Positions 27,255-35,968 of a stretch of DNA of 64,000 nt are shown one piece after another. Where the stretch lies: the NCBI RefSeq assembly GCF_009908165.1, contig NZ_JAAAUC010000010.1, positions 62,001 through 126,000 of the forward strand. The letters run 5' to 3'. The stretch is from Frigidibacter albus. Its GTDB lineage: Bacteria > Pseudomonadota > Alphaproteobacteria > Rhodobacterales > Rhodobacteraceae. The first letter of the stretch is position 1. Each line of letters begins with the position of its first letter. The notes under the pieces are model-generated. The model saw nothing but the letters and a program-made list of their open reading frames with translations, was not told the DNA's origin and did no database searches. The translations under genes and the position numbers were made by a program.

Positions 27255-27326
27255 GGCAAAGGCTCCTTTCAGGAACCTTGAATCAAGCAGAGATGCGTCG
27301 CGCAAGCCGGTTTATGAGTGCACAGC
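26489..27326 (-). mobile_element. IS5-family insertion sequence
   Basis: About 838 bp. The 18-bp terminal inverted repeats GCCGTGGACTCATAAGCC (left) and GCTGTGCACTCATAAACC (right, complemented) agree at 15 positions. The flanks read TTCTAC on the left and CTAGAA on the right, consistent with a CTA or TA target duplication and a CTAG-type target. Inserted between pheA and the SRPBCC gene without breaking a gene. Confidence 0.85.
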
Positions 27327-27345
27327 CTAGAAAATAGGCGCGGCG

Positions 27346-27816
27346 TCACCCCTGCTGCTTCAGATGCCGGGCCTCGATCTCTTCCGCCGCCATCTTCACC
27401 CGCGCCACGAACTTGCGCGTCAGCTTGGCTTTCCCCAGCTTCAGCGATTGCAGCATGATCCGCGAGGCCAGCGTGCGCGGCTTGACCTCCAGCTCGATCG
27501 CCAGCCGCGTGCGCTTGCGCGACATTTCCAGAAAGCTCAGCCCCAGCACCATCTCGAACCCAGCCGATTCCGCCAGAAACGCCATCGTGTGCGGCGGGTC
27601 ATACGTCGTCATGTCGGTGACCATCTTGCGGTCGCGCCCGCGCCAGCGGAATTCCAGCGCCCAGGACATGCCCGTTCCGGGCTCGGTGCGGCGGTCCAGC
27701 CGCTTGACCGTGGCACCCCGGCGCATCGCGCCCCGTTCGAACCCATCAAAATCGGACAGTTCGGCAAAAACGAAAGCCACCGGCGCCTCGATGTCTTCCT
27801 TGGTCGAGAATTTCAT
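27346..27816 (-). CDS. SRPBCC-family protein
   Basis: A 156-residue START/Bet v 1-like protein beginning MKFSTKEDIEAPVAFVFAEL, the usual first strand and helix of a polyketide-cyclase/SRPBCC fold. Conserved features are the mid-protein WRGRDRKM and a long C-terminal helix. No ligand can be deduced. The ATG at 27816 has an AAGG-like site. It lies 22 bases downstream of nudC in the same direction and next to the IS element. Confidence 0.8.
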   Translation of the reverse strand: MKFSTKEDIEAPVAFVFAELSDFDGFERGAMRRGATVKRLDRRTEPGTGMSWALEFRWRGRDRKMVTDMTTYDPPHTMAFLAESAGFEMVLGLSFLEMSRKRTRLAIELEVKPRTLASRIMLQSLKLGKAKLTRKFVARVKMAAEEIEARHLKQQG

Positions 27817-27838
27817 GCCTGCCCTTTCGAATTTCGGG

Positions 27839-28813
27839 TCATTTCTGGCGGCAATCCAGACGGTCCGCAAGCCACATGCGCAGAAGATGCGCCGCAATCG
27901 CCCCCCGCCGCGGCGGCCGCACCACAGGATGCGCCCCGGCGAAGACATCCGCCATCTCCTCGCGCGTCAGCCAGACCGCATCCTCGATCTCGACAGGGTC
28001 CAGCACCAAGTCCTCGGTCAGCGCCGCGCCATGGCAGCCCAGCATCAGCGAGGACGGGAAGGGCCAGGGCTGGCTGGCGACAAAGCGCACCGGCCCCACC
28101 TGCACACCCGTCTCCTCGGCCACCTCACGCCGCACCGCGGCCTCCATCGTCTCGCCCGGCTCCATGAATCCGGCAAGGCATGAATACATCCCCTCGGGCC
28201 AGCCCGGGCTGCGGCCGATCAGCGTGCGGTTGCCGCGGGTGATCAGCATGATCACCACCGGGTCGGTGCGCGGGAAATGCTGCGCGCCGCAGGCAGGGCA
28301 GCTGCGCTGCCAGCCGGCCTTCGCCACCTCGGATGCGGCCCCGCAGGCGGAACAGAACCCGTGCGTGCCATGCCAGGCCAGCAAGGACCGGCCCGTCGCC
28401 GCCAGTTCCGCCTCCAGCGGGTCCAGCGCCAGCATCACCCCGCGCAGCTCGGCAAAGCGGTGATCGCCGGGCAGGTCCGGGTGGCTCTGCTCGGTCGGGT
28501 CGAAAAAGCTGCCCGGCATCGCGACTTCGCCCACCGGCTCCCAGCCCGAGATGTCCACGGCCAGCCGCGCCTTGCCCTCGGCCAGCCCCAGCAGCAGCGG
28601 CGCCCCGCCGCCCGCCAGCGCCGGATGGCCCGGCGCGAGCAACCCCAGCCGCCGGCCGCCCTCCGCAGCATCCGCCAGCAGTGGCTTGCCGCGCCAGAAC
28701 GGCAGCACCCGCGCGCCCGGATCCGCCATCAGCGCCGCCAGATCGCCGCGCAGATGCGCCGCGCGGTCCAGCCCGCCGCCCGCAAAGGCCAGATCCCGCT
28801 CGTCCCGTTGCAT
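27839..28813 (-). CDS. nudC: NAD(+) diphosphatase NudC
   Basis: A 324-residue Nudix hydrolase that cleaves NAD(H), and in known homologues decaps NAD-capped RNA. The zinc ribbon is CSACG...CPAC; QHFPRTDPVVIML follows. The Nudix box is GFMEPGETMEAAVRREVAEE, and the downstream SQPWPFPSSLM motif is diagnostic of NudC. The ATG at 28813 (GGAGA site) gives the family N-terminus with FAGGGLDRAAHLR. Normal length. Divergent from the CpdB-like gene. Confidence 0.94.
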   Translation of the reverse strand: MQRDERDLAFAGGGLDRAAHLRGDLAALMADPGARVLPFWRGKPLLADAAEGGRRLGLLAPGHPALAGGGAPLLLGLAEGKARLAVDISGWEPVGEVAMPGSFFDPTEQSHPDLPGDHRFAELRGVMLALDPLEAELAATGRSLLAWHGTHGFCSACGAASEVAKAGWQRSCPACGAQHFPRTDPVVIMLITRGNRTLIGRSPGWPEGMYSCLAGFMEPGETMEAAVRREVAEETGVQVGPVRFVASQPWPFPSSLMLGCHGAALTEDLVLDPVEIEDAVWLTREEMADVFAGAHPVVRPPRRGAIAAHLLRMWLADRLDCRQK

Positions 28814-29081
28814 CCTGCTCTCCGCTCTTGCCGCCGCAAGCTCTGCCACGGTGGCCCCGGCCGCGCAATCCGGGCCGCCAGCCGTGGCCGGAATACAACC
28901 ACCGCGCGAAAATGTCCTGCGACATAGCGATAGGCTTTTCGTCGAATCATCCGCGGGATACGGTTCGGGCAGCTCGCGGGCCACAATGCTGGCGCGGGGG
29001 ACGGGCAGAGGTTACAGACGCGACAGAATATCGACATGTGCCGCGGCCGGGATCGGCCGGGGCCGCGGCCGGGGCGCATAA

Positions 29082-30986
29082 TTGACGAAGCTGCATCCAT
29101 TCTCTGCGCGCGCAGCGCGGAACCAGGCGCATCTGCGGCTGATGGAAACGACTGACCTGCATGTCCATGTCTTCCCCTACGACTATTATGGCGACCATGC
29201 GTCCGAGGCCGTAGGCCTTGCCCGCGCCGCCGGCGTGATCGACCTGTGCCGGGCCGAGGCGGCGAATGCGCTGCTGTTCGACAATGGCGACTTCCTGCAG
29301 GGCAATCCGATGGGCGATTACATCGCCTATGAACGCGGGATGCAGCCGGGCGACGCCCATCCGATCATCTCGGCGATGAATGCCGTGGGCTATGATGCCG
29401 GAACCGTCGGCAATCATGAGTTCAACTACGGGCTCGACTTCCTGGCCAATGCGCTGGCAGGGGCGGAATTTCCCCTGGTATCGGCCAATGTGGCGACCCG
29501 GCTGGGCGACAGACCGACCGAGGACGACACCCTGCTGCCGCCCTATGTGATCCTTGACCGCACCCTGACCGACGGCACCGGTACCTCGCATCCGATCCGC
29601 ATCGGGGTGATCGGTTTCGCCCCGCCGCAGATCCTGATCTGGGACCAGCATGTGCTGAACGGGCGGCTGGTGATGCGTGACATCGTCACCGCGGCAGAGG
29701 CCTGGGTGCCGCAGATGCGGGCGGATGGCTGCGATCTGGTGCTGGCGCTGAACCATTCCGGCATCGGCGCCTCGGACTGGGCGCCGGGCATGGAACATGC
29801 CTCGGTGCCGCTGGCCCGGGTGCCGGGCATCGACGCGGTGATGACCGGGCACAGCCATCTCGTCTTTCCCTCGGCGGCCTTTGCCGGGCTGCCCGATGTC
29901 GACGTGGCGCGCGGCACCCTGGCGGGCAAGCCAGCGGTGATGGCCGGGTTCTGGGGCTCGCATCTGGGGCTGATCGACCTGCTGCTGGAACGCGGCGAAG
30001 CGGGCTGGCGCGTGCTCGACTTCACCACCGAGGCGCGGCAGGTCTCCACCCCGCCGCAGGCCGCAGCCTCCCCTGCACAAGACAGCGCCCCGGTGCTGAA
30101 GGCGGCGCAGGCCGAACACACCGCGACGCTGGCCTATGTGCGGCGCCCGGTGGGGCACAGCTCGCGGCCCCTGAACAGCTACTTCGCGCTGGTGGCCGAT
30201 GATCCGGCCCTGCAGCTCGTCTGCGCCGCGCAACGCTGGCATGTCGCGCAGGCGCTGCAAGATACCGAATGGCAGGACGTGCCGCTGCTCTCTGCCGCGG
30301 CCCCGTTCCGCGCCGGGGGCCGATCAGGCCCCGCGCATTTCACCGAGGTTCCGGCGGGCGGCATCGCGCTGCGCAACGTGGCGGACCTTTACGTCTTCCC
30401 CAACACCATCCGCGCCGTCCGCGTCACCGGCGCCGACCTGGCCGACTGGCTGGAACGTGCGGCAGGCCTATACCGGCAGTTGCAGCCCGGCCAGCCCGAC
30501 CAGCCGCTGCTGGACCCCGAGTTCCCCAGCTACAATTTCGACGTGATCGCCGGCCTCAGCTATGAGATCGACCCGACCCAGCCCGCGCGCTTCGATGATC
30601 GCGGCCATCTCCTCGACCCCGCTGCGCGCCGCATCCGCAACCTCTGCCATATGGGCCTGCCGGTGCGCCCCGATCAGGCCTTCGTCGTTGCCACCAACAG
30701 CTATCGCGCTGGCGGCGGCGGCGGCTTTCGCGGCACCGGGCCGGACAGCATCGTCTATGAAGGCCGCAACACCAACCGAGACGTGCTGCTGCGCTACATC
30801 TCATGGCAAGGCACGATCTGCCCCTGTGCGGGGGACACCTGGCGACTGACAGCGCCCGAAGGCACCAGCGCGGTGTTCGACAGCAGCCCCCACGCCCCGG
30901 ACCATCTGGCCGAGGTCAGCGACCGGCGCATCGAACTGGCGGGCCCGGGCGAGAACGGCTTTGCCCGCTTCCGCATCCGCTTCTGA
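29082..30986 (+). CDS. cpdB: 2',3'-cyclic-nucleotide phosphodiesterase/3'-nucleotidase (CpdB-like)
   Basis: A 634-residue metallophosphoesterase. The N-terminal calcineurin-like domain has METTDLHVHVFPYDYY, GDFLQGNPMGDY, GNHEFNYG and TGHSHLVFP metal-binding motifs. The C-terminal 5'-nucleotidase domain includes NSYRAGGGGGF. It hydrolyses 2',3'-cyclic nucleotides and 3'-nucleotides. The start is TTG at 29082 with a weak site; ATG at 29142 would cut just before the metal motif. No signal peptide is visible with either start, whereas enterobacterial CpdB is periplasmic. Confidence 0.88.
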   Translation: MTKLHPFSARAARNQAHLRLMETTDLHVHVFPYDYYGDHASEAVGLARAAGVIDLCRAEAANALLFDNGDFLQGNPMGDYIAYERGMQPGDAHPIISAMNAVGYDAGTVGNHEFNYGLDFLANALAGAEFPLVSANVATRLGDRPTEDDTLLPPYVILDRTLTDGTGTSHPIRIGVIGFAPPQILIWDQHVLNGRLVMRDIVTAAEAWVPQMRADGCDLVLALNHSGIGASDWAPGMEHASVPLARVPGIDAVMTGHSHLVFPSAAFAGLPDVDVARGTLAGKPAVMAGFWGSHLGLIDLLLERGEAGWRVLDFTTEARQVSTPPQAAASPAQDSAPVLKAAQAEHTATLAYVRRPVGHSSRPLNSYFALVADDPALQLVCAAQRWHVAQALQDTEWQDVPLLSAAAPFRAGGRSGPAHFTEVPAGGIALRNVADLYVFPNTIRAVRVTGADLADWLERAAGLYRQLQPGQPDQPLLDPEFPSYNFDVIAGLSYEIDPTQPARFDDRGHLLDPAARRIRNLCHMGLPVRPDQAFVVATNSYRAGGGGGFRGTGPDSIVYEGRNTNRDVLLRYISWQGTICPCAGDTWRLTAPEGTSAVFDSSPHAPDHLAEVSDRRIELAGPGENGFARFRIRF

Positions 30987-31004
30987 CCGGCCTGAGGAGC
31001 CCCC

Positions 31005-31643
31005 ATGACCTTCGACGCCGTGATCTTCGACCTTGATGGCCTGCTGCTGGATACCGAGCGGCTGGCGCTGCTGGCCGGAACCGAGGCGCTGGCCAGCCTC
31101 GGCCACGCCGTGCCCGAAGAGGTGTTCATCTCCTTGATCGGCATAGACGCGGTGGAAGGGCACCGGATGCTCTGCGACCACCTCGGCTGCGTACTCGATG
31201 CCGCTGCGCTGGATGCCGCCTGGCTGCAGGCGATGGATGCGCGAATGCTGGAGGGCGTGCCCCTCCGCCCCGGAGTTCACGCCACGCTCGCCGCGCTTGA
31301 CACCCGGGCGATGCCCCGCGCCGTGGCCACCAACAGCGGCACCGCCCGCGCCACCGAAAAACTCGCCGCCGCCGGCCTTGGCGGGCGCTTTGCCACCATC
31401 GTCGGCTTCGATGCCGTGCCCCGCGGCAAACCCGCCCCCGATGTGTATCTCGAAGCCGCGCGCCGCCTTGGCGCCGACCCTGCCCGTTGCCTCGCGCTGG
31501 AGGACAGCGACACCGGCGTGCGCGCCGCCCATGCCGCCGGAATGACCGTGGTGCAGATCCCCGACATGCATCCCAGCCGTGAGCGCCTTGCCCATCATCA
31601 GGCCGCCAGCCTGACCGAGGCGCTGGCGCTGTTCGGCCTTTAA
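31005..31643 (+). CDS. HAD-IA phosphatase (phosphoglycolate phosphatase/beta-phosphoglucomutase type)
   Basis: A 212-residue HAD hydrolase. Motif I is VIFDLDGLLLDTE, motif II ATNSG, and the lysine and motif III are PRGKPAPDVYLEAA followed by LEDSDTGVRAAHAAGM. The helical cap lies between motifs I and II. The motifs resemble the sugar-phosphate mutase/phosphatase group; the substrate is undetermined. It starts 18 bases after the nucleotidase gene and may act on its products, which is inference only. Confidence 0.88.
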   Translation: MTFDAVIFDLDGLLLDTERLALLAGTEALASLGHAVPEEVFISLIGIDAVEGHRMLCDHLGCVLDAAALDAAWLQAMDARMLEGVPLRPGVHATLAALDTRAMPRAVATNSGTARATEKLAAAGLGGRFATIVGFDAVPRGKPAPDVYLEAARRLGADPARCLALEDSDTGVRAAHAAGMTVVQIPDMHPSRERLAHHQAASLTEALALFGL

Positions 31644-31804
31644 GCTCCGCCCCTCGCGCAACGCCTGGTTATTGCGCAACGCAGGAAGATCCGCCTACAA
31701 TTCAGGCGCCAAACTGCGCCGCCGATTTGCCGCAGGGCCCGCCCCCTCCCGTCGGGGCGGCGCAAGCGACAGTGTCATCCAGTCATCAATCGGGAGAGTC
31801 ATCC

Positions 31805-32821
31805 GTGTTCCACCGCAGCTCCGCCATTCTCGCCGCCGGCGCCCTTGTCGCCACGCTGGCCGCGCCCGCCTTTGCCGAAACAGCGATGCCTTTCGCGCTC
31901 GACTGGAAGTTCGAGGGCCCCGCCGCCCCCTACTTCGCCGCCGTGGACAACGGCCATTTCGCCGCTGCCGGGCTGAGCGTGGAAATCTCCGAAGGCGCCG
32001 GCTCGCTCGACGCGATCCCGAAGGTCGCCACCGGCGCCTATCCGGTGGGCTTTGCCGATATCAACAGCCTGATGAAGTTCCTCGACCAGAACCCCGGCGC
32101 GCCCGTCATCGCGGTGATGATGATCTATGACAAGCCGCCCTTCGCCGTTGTCGGCCGCAAGTCGCTTGGCGTGACCGCCCCCGCCGACCTGCCCGGCAAG
32201 GTGCTTGGCGCGCCGCCGCCCGATGGTGCCTGGGCGCAATTCCCGATCTTCGCCGCCGAAAACGGCCTCGACATGGCCTCGATCACCGTAGAGCCGCTCG
32301 GCTTCCCGGTGCGCGAACCGATGCTGGCCGAGGGCAAGGTCGCGTCCGTCACCGGCTTCAGCTTCTCCTCGACGCTGAACCTCAAGCGGCTTGGCGTTCC
32401 GGCCGACGATATCTCGGTTATCCTGATGGCCGACCACGGCGTCGCGCTTTACGGCAACGCCGTCATCGTCAACACCGACTTTGCCGAGGCGAACCCCGAG
32501 CTTGTCACCGGCTTCCTGAAAGCCATCGCCCTTGGCTGGAAAGACGCCATCGCCGACCCCGACACCGCCATCGCCAGCCTGATCGAGCGCAACCCCGCCG
32601 CCGATCCCGCGCTGGAAACCGAGCGCCTGCAGATGTCGATCGACGACAACGTGCTGACCGACTGGGTGAAAACCAACGGCCTCGGCGGCATCGACGCGGA
32701 CCGCATGGCCACGGCCATAGAGCAGACGGGGACCGTCTACAGCTTCGTGAACGCCCCCGATGCCGCAATGTATTTCGACAGCAGCTACCTGCCCACCGAT
32801 GGCAGCCTGATGCTGGAATAA
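31805..32821 (+). CDS. ABC transporter substrate-binding protein, NMT1/ThiY-like
   Basis: A 338-residue exported binding protein. The GTG start at 31805 is preceded by GGGAGAG; the signal peptide is residues 1-23 (ending APAFAETA). The mature part opens FALDWKFEGPAAPYFAA, the NMT1/ThiY motif, then YPVGFADINS. Family members bind pyrimidine precursors of thiamine, riboflavin, taurine or nitrate-like compounds; the ligand cannot be told. First gene of a three-gene importer. Confidence 0.88.
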   Translation: MFHRSSAILAAGALVATLAAPAFAETAMPFALDWKFEGPAAPYFAAVDNGHFAAAGLSVEISEGAGSLDAIPKVATGAYPVGFADINSLMKFLDQNPGAPVIAVMMIYDKPPFAVVGRKSLGVTAPADLPGKVLGAPPPDGAWAQFPIFAAENGLDMASITVEPLGFPVREPMLAEGKVASVTGFSFSSTLNLKRLGVPADDISVILMADHGVALYGNAVIVNTDFAEANPELVTGFLKAIALGWKDAIADPDTAIASLIERNPAADPALETERLQMSIDDNVLTDWVKTNGLGGIDADRMATAIEQTGTVYSFVNAPDAAMYFDSSYLPTDGSLMLE

Positions 32822-32904
32822 CCGGCAGACACCATCCGCACCGGGCGCCCGTCGCCCGGTGCACGCGCGAGGCGGGGACGGACCAAGGGACTGGGGCAAA
32901 TCGG

Positions 32905-33693
32905 GTGGTAAACCTCATCGACATCAAGGGCGTCACGCACGCCTATCGCACCAAGGCGGGCCCGCTTCCGGTGCTGCGCGACCTCAACATCGCGGTGCCC
33001 GAAGGCGAGTTCTGCGCCGTCGTCGGCCCCTCGGGCTGCGGCAAGTCCACCCTCACCCGCCTCGTCGCCGGGCTGATGAAACCCGATACCGGCGAGGTCT
33101 GGCTGCATGGCGAGCTGGTGAGGTCCCCGCGCAAGACCGTCGGCATGGCCTTCCAGAACCCGGTGCTGCTGGAATGGCGCACGATCCTGCAGAACGTCAT
33201 CCTGCCGCTGGAAATCGTCGCCCCCGGGATGCCCAAGGCCAAGAAGGAAGCCCGCGCGATGGAGCTGCTGGAGATGGTCGGCCTCGCGGGGTTCGAGAAC
33301 AAGACCCCCAGCCAGCTCTCGGGCGGGATGCGCCAGCGCGCCAGCCTCTGCCGCGCCATCGTCCACAAGCCCGATGTGCTGATCATGGACGAACCCTTCG
33401 GCGCGCTCGACAATTTCACGCGCGAGGATCTGTGGCAGACCATGCGCGACCTGCGCGCGAAAGAGCCCTTCACCTGCGTGCTGATCACCCATGACCTGCG
33501 CGAAAGCGTCTTCCTCGGCGATCAGGTCATCGTGCTCTCGGGCCGCCCCGCCACCACGCAATACGTGATGGACGTGGCCCTGCCCGCGGACCGCACCCTC
33601 GACATCCTCTACACGCCCGAGGTGGCCGACATGCTGCATATCCTGCGCGACCAGATCCGCATCGCGCAAGGGCGCGACGGGGCGGTGCATTGA
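32905..33693 (+). CDS. ABC transporter ATP-binding protein (SsuB/TauB/ThiZ-like)
   Basis: A 262-residue ATPase with Walker A GPSGCGKST, the Q-loop MAFQNPVLLEWRT, the signature LSGGMRQR and Walker B LIMDEPFGALD, then an H-loop in ITHDLRES. QNPVLLEWRT is typical of the nitrate/sulfonate/pyrimidine import group. It starts at GTG. The stop codon overlaps the permease ATG by one base. Confidence 0.93.
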   Translation: MVNLIDIKGVTHAYRTKAGPLPVLRDLNIAVPEGEFCAVVGPSGCGKSTLTRLVAGLMKPDTGEVWLHGELVRSPRKTVGMAFQNPVLLEWRTILQNVILPLEIVAPGMPKAKKEARAMELLEMVGLAGFENKTPSQLSGGMRQRASLCRAIVHKPDVLIMDEPFGALDNFTREDLWQTMRDLRAKEPFTCVLITHDLRESVFLGDQVIVLSGRPATTQYVMDVALPADRTLDILYTPEVADMLHILRDQIRIAQGRDGAVH

Positions 33694-34457
33694 TGGACAA
33701 CCTGCAGAAATTCGCCGTCCCCCTCGGCGCCATCCTCGGCTTCCTGCTGCTGTGGGAGGGGATCGTCTGGGCCAACAACTGGCCCAATTACGTCATGGCC
33801 TCACCGTCGGACCTGCCCGCCGCCTATATCCGCTTCTGGCCGCTGTTCCTGGAGATGGGATGGCAGACGCTGTGGCGCACCATCGCCGGCCTTGCCCTCG
33901 CCGTGGTCTTCGGCACCTTCCTTGGCATGATGATGGGCTTTTCCCGCATCGCCCGCGACGCGCTCTACCCGCTGCTGGTCGGCTTCAACGCCATCCCCAA
34001 GGCGACGCTGGTGCCGGTGCTGGCGCTGCTGTTCATCGGCCAGCATGATTTCAACACCGTGCTGATGGCCTTCCTGATCAGCTTCTTCCCCATCGCCGTC
34101 TCCGTCGGCATCGGCCTCTCGACGCTGGAGCCCGAATACCGCGACATCCTGCGCTCGCTCGGCGCCTCCAAGATCACCATCTTCCGCAAGATCGCGCTAC
34201 CCAAGACCCTGCCCGAGTTCTTCGGCGCCCTGAAGGTCTCGGTCACGCTGGCCTTCATCGGCACCAACCTGGTGGAGATCGTCTCCCCCCACGGCCGCGG
34301 CCTCGGTGCCCTGTTCAAATCGGGCGAGACCAATGGCGACTACCCGCTGATGTTCGCCGTCCTCATCGCCCTCGCCTTCCTCGGCATCGTTCTCTACTAC
34401 GGGGTGGTCGCGCTGGAAAAAACCTTCGCAGGCTGGGCCGAACGCCCCGCACACTGA
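33693..34457 (+). CDS. ABC transporter permease (SsuC/ThiX-like)
   Basis: A 254-residue permease with about six transmembrane helices. It has the cytoplasmic loop STLEPEYRDILRSLGASK ahead of the conserved IFRKIALPKTLPEFF, the EAA loop that docks on the ATPase. The ATG at 33693 overlaps the ATPase stop as TGATG. With the two preceding genes it forms a complete importer. Confidence 0.93.
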   Translation: MDNLQKFAVPLGAILGFLLLWEGIVWANNWPNYVMASPSDLPAAYIRFWPLFLEMGWQTLWRTIAGLALAVVFGTFLGMMMGFSRIARDALYPLLVGFNAIPKATLVPVLALLFIGQHDFNTVLMAFLISFFPIAVSVGIGLSTLEPEYRDILRSLGASKITIFRKIALPKTLPEFFGALKVSVTLAFIGTNLVEIVSPHGRGLGALFKSGETNGDYPLMFAVLIALAFLGIVLYYGVVALEKTFAGWAERPAH

Positions 34458-34469
34458 CGCGCTCTTCCC

Positions 34470-34530
34470 GCTTCTTGCTGGCCCAAATATCCCGGGGGTC
34501 CGGGGGCAGCGCCCCCGGCCTCGGGCTAGT
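34470..34530. repeat. Dispersed intergenic repeat with GC hairpin
   Basis: TTCTTGCTGGCCCAAATATCC is followed by a hairpin CCGGGGGC-AGC-GCCCCCGG at 34500-34518 without a T run. The AAATATCC/CGGGGG part recurs at 26,433. It resembles, by recollection, elements common after genes in Rhodobacterales genomes. Confidence 0.5.
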
Positions 34531-34606
34531 CCAGGCGCAGCGCTCGACAATCCGCCCGGCCCCGGGCATACCGCAGGCCAGATCCCGCGCCCCCCGGAGG
34601 TTCCCC

Positions 34607-34954
34607 ATGCGCCTGCTCACCCTGCTTGCCCTGCTTCTCGCCGTGATCGCCGCCGCCGCCTTCGCCACCCGCCCCGGCCCCGCCGAGTTCGACGCGACGC
34701 TCGAAGCCGCGATTCGCGACCGCGTCGCCAATACCGATGTCGGAGAGGGCAGCGGCGATCCCTTCGCGCAGATCGCCCTGGTCGGCTGCAAGCTCCGCCC
34801 CTCCGACTGCATCCACCTCGTCCGCGACAGCCTCGACGTCACCTTCGAGGACCGCCCCTTCACCACCCGCGTCACCGTCGAGGGCCTGAACCGCACCGCC
34901 ACCTGCACCGGCGCCTTCGGCCGGTTCTTCTGCAAGGAATTGCTGGAGGGCTGA
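34607..34954 (+). CDS. Small secreted DUF4359-like protein
   Basis: A 115-residue protein with an N-terminal signal anchor (RLLTLLALLLAVIAAAAFA) and a compact domain holding four cysteines (VGCKLRPSDC and TATCTGAFGRFFC), likely two disulfides outside the cytoplasm. The pattern fits the DUF4359-type family of small exported proteins, but I am not certain. A CCGGAGG site precedes the ATG. It is directly upstream of the SRP RNA gene. Confidence 0.7.
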   Translation: MRLLTLLALLLAVIAAAAFATRPGPAEFDATLEAAIRDRVANTDVGEGSGDPFAQIALVGCKLRPSDCIHLVRDSLDVTFEDRPFTTRVTVEGLNRTATCTGAFGRFFCKELLEG

Positions 34955-35028
34955 GCCCTCCCTCCTGCATCTCGGGCTGGCCCTCGCCCCACTTGCATCG
35001 CACCTTGCCCCGGCCTATATCCCTCCCC

Positions 35029-35122
35029 GAGAGGTTGGCGCGGGCGAGCGCCTCGCCAACCCGGTCAGGTCCGGAAGGAAGCAGCCGTAACGAGCCCCGC
35101 TTGGGTCGTTGTCCAGCCTCTC
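35029..35122 (+). ncRNA. ffs: Signal recognition particle RNA, small bacterial type
   Basis: About 94 nt. It contains the universally conserved SRP domain IV: GGTCAGGTCCGGAAGGAAGC followed by AGCCGTAACGAG, with the GGAA tetraloop and the AGC asymmetric loop. The ends GAGAGGTTGG and CCAGCCTCTC pair to close the stem. The RNA binds Ffh and targets nascent membrane proteins. The exact ends are estimated from pairing. Its 3' end is part of a 16-bp repeat found again at 43,536. Confidence 0.95.
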
Positions 35123-35130
35123 ACCCCTCC
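35115..35130 (+). repeat. attL: direct repeat at the ffs 3' end
   Basis: AGCCTCTCACCCCTCC begins with the last eight bases of the SRP RNA and is repeated exactly at 43,536-43,551. A truncated tyrosine integrase starts within ten bases of it. This is the expected layout for a site-specific element integrated into the 3' end of an RNA gene. Confidence 0.75.
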
Positions 35131-35137
35131 CCTTTCT

Positions 35138-35968
35138 AGACTTACCAAGAAAGACATCCTGCTTTGGCAGGAGGACCTGCTGACCAAGATATCGCCGCGA
35201 ACCATCGCCAAGGTCTATCTGCCGACGATCCGGTCGCTATTCATCTGGGCGGTCAAGCGCGACAGGATGGCGGTCAACCCGGCTGAGGACGCGAGCCAGG
35301 CAGCTCCGAAGGCAATCAGGAACCGGGAATCTGGCTACACGGATCCTGAGGCGCTTCATCAGCTGAGCGCGGCGGTGAACTACCGGCCGAAGCTGAACAA
35401 CAAGCGCAAGGCGCTTGAGAACAGCAAGGTGACTGCCGCGAAGCGGTGGGTTCCTCTCCTGTGCGCCTTTACCGGTGCAAGGATCGGCGAAATGACGCAG
35501 CTGCGTCGAGAGGATCTTCGACTGGAAGATGGCTACTGGATCGCGCGGATCACACCGGAGGCGGGGACGGTGAAGACGAAGCAATACCGCGACGTGCCGC
35601 TGCACCCACAGCTGATCGCGCTCGGCTTTCCCAACCATTTCGAGAACCTGGCAAACGGCCCGCTGTTCCACATGTCGCCCGAGCCGCCGCTCAACAGGAT
35701 CCATGCGCAGAAGATGGCGAACAGGCTTCGAGACTGGCTGCATGAGGAAAAGTTGGTCCCGAAGGACGTTCAGCCATGTCACGGCTGGCGCCACCGGCTC
35801 AAGACCATCGGAATCGAGTTGGGCCTGTCTGAACGCGTTGTCGACGCGATCCAGGGACATGCCGGTCGCCGGTCTGCTGACAACTACGGCGATGTGACGA
35901 TCAAGGCCAGCAGCGAAGCCATCGGCCGTTTCCCGTCCTTCAAGCTTTCGCAAACGATATCCGGGTGA
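35138..35968 (+). pseudogene. Tyrosine recombinase/integrase, 5'-truncated
   Basis: The frame is open from the ffs end without any start codon until an internal ATG at 35267. The protein retains part of the core-binding domain (KVYLPTIRSLFIWAVKRDRM) and the complete catalytic domain: Arg in GARIGEM, Lys in VKTKQYRDVPL, HGWR, GHAG and the nucleophile in SADNYGD. About the first 100 residues expected for the family are missing, so the element is probably immobilised unless helped in trans. Confidence 0.85.

Noticed and set aside
35029-35140. Reading the integrase as beginning inside ffs
   Set aside because: The frame is open through the RNA gene only by chance; there is no start codon and the SRP RNA structure is complete.
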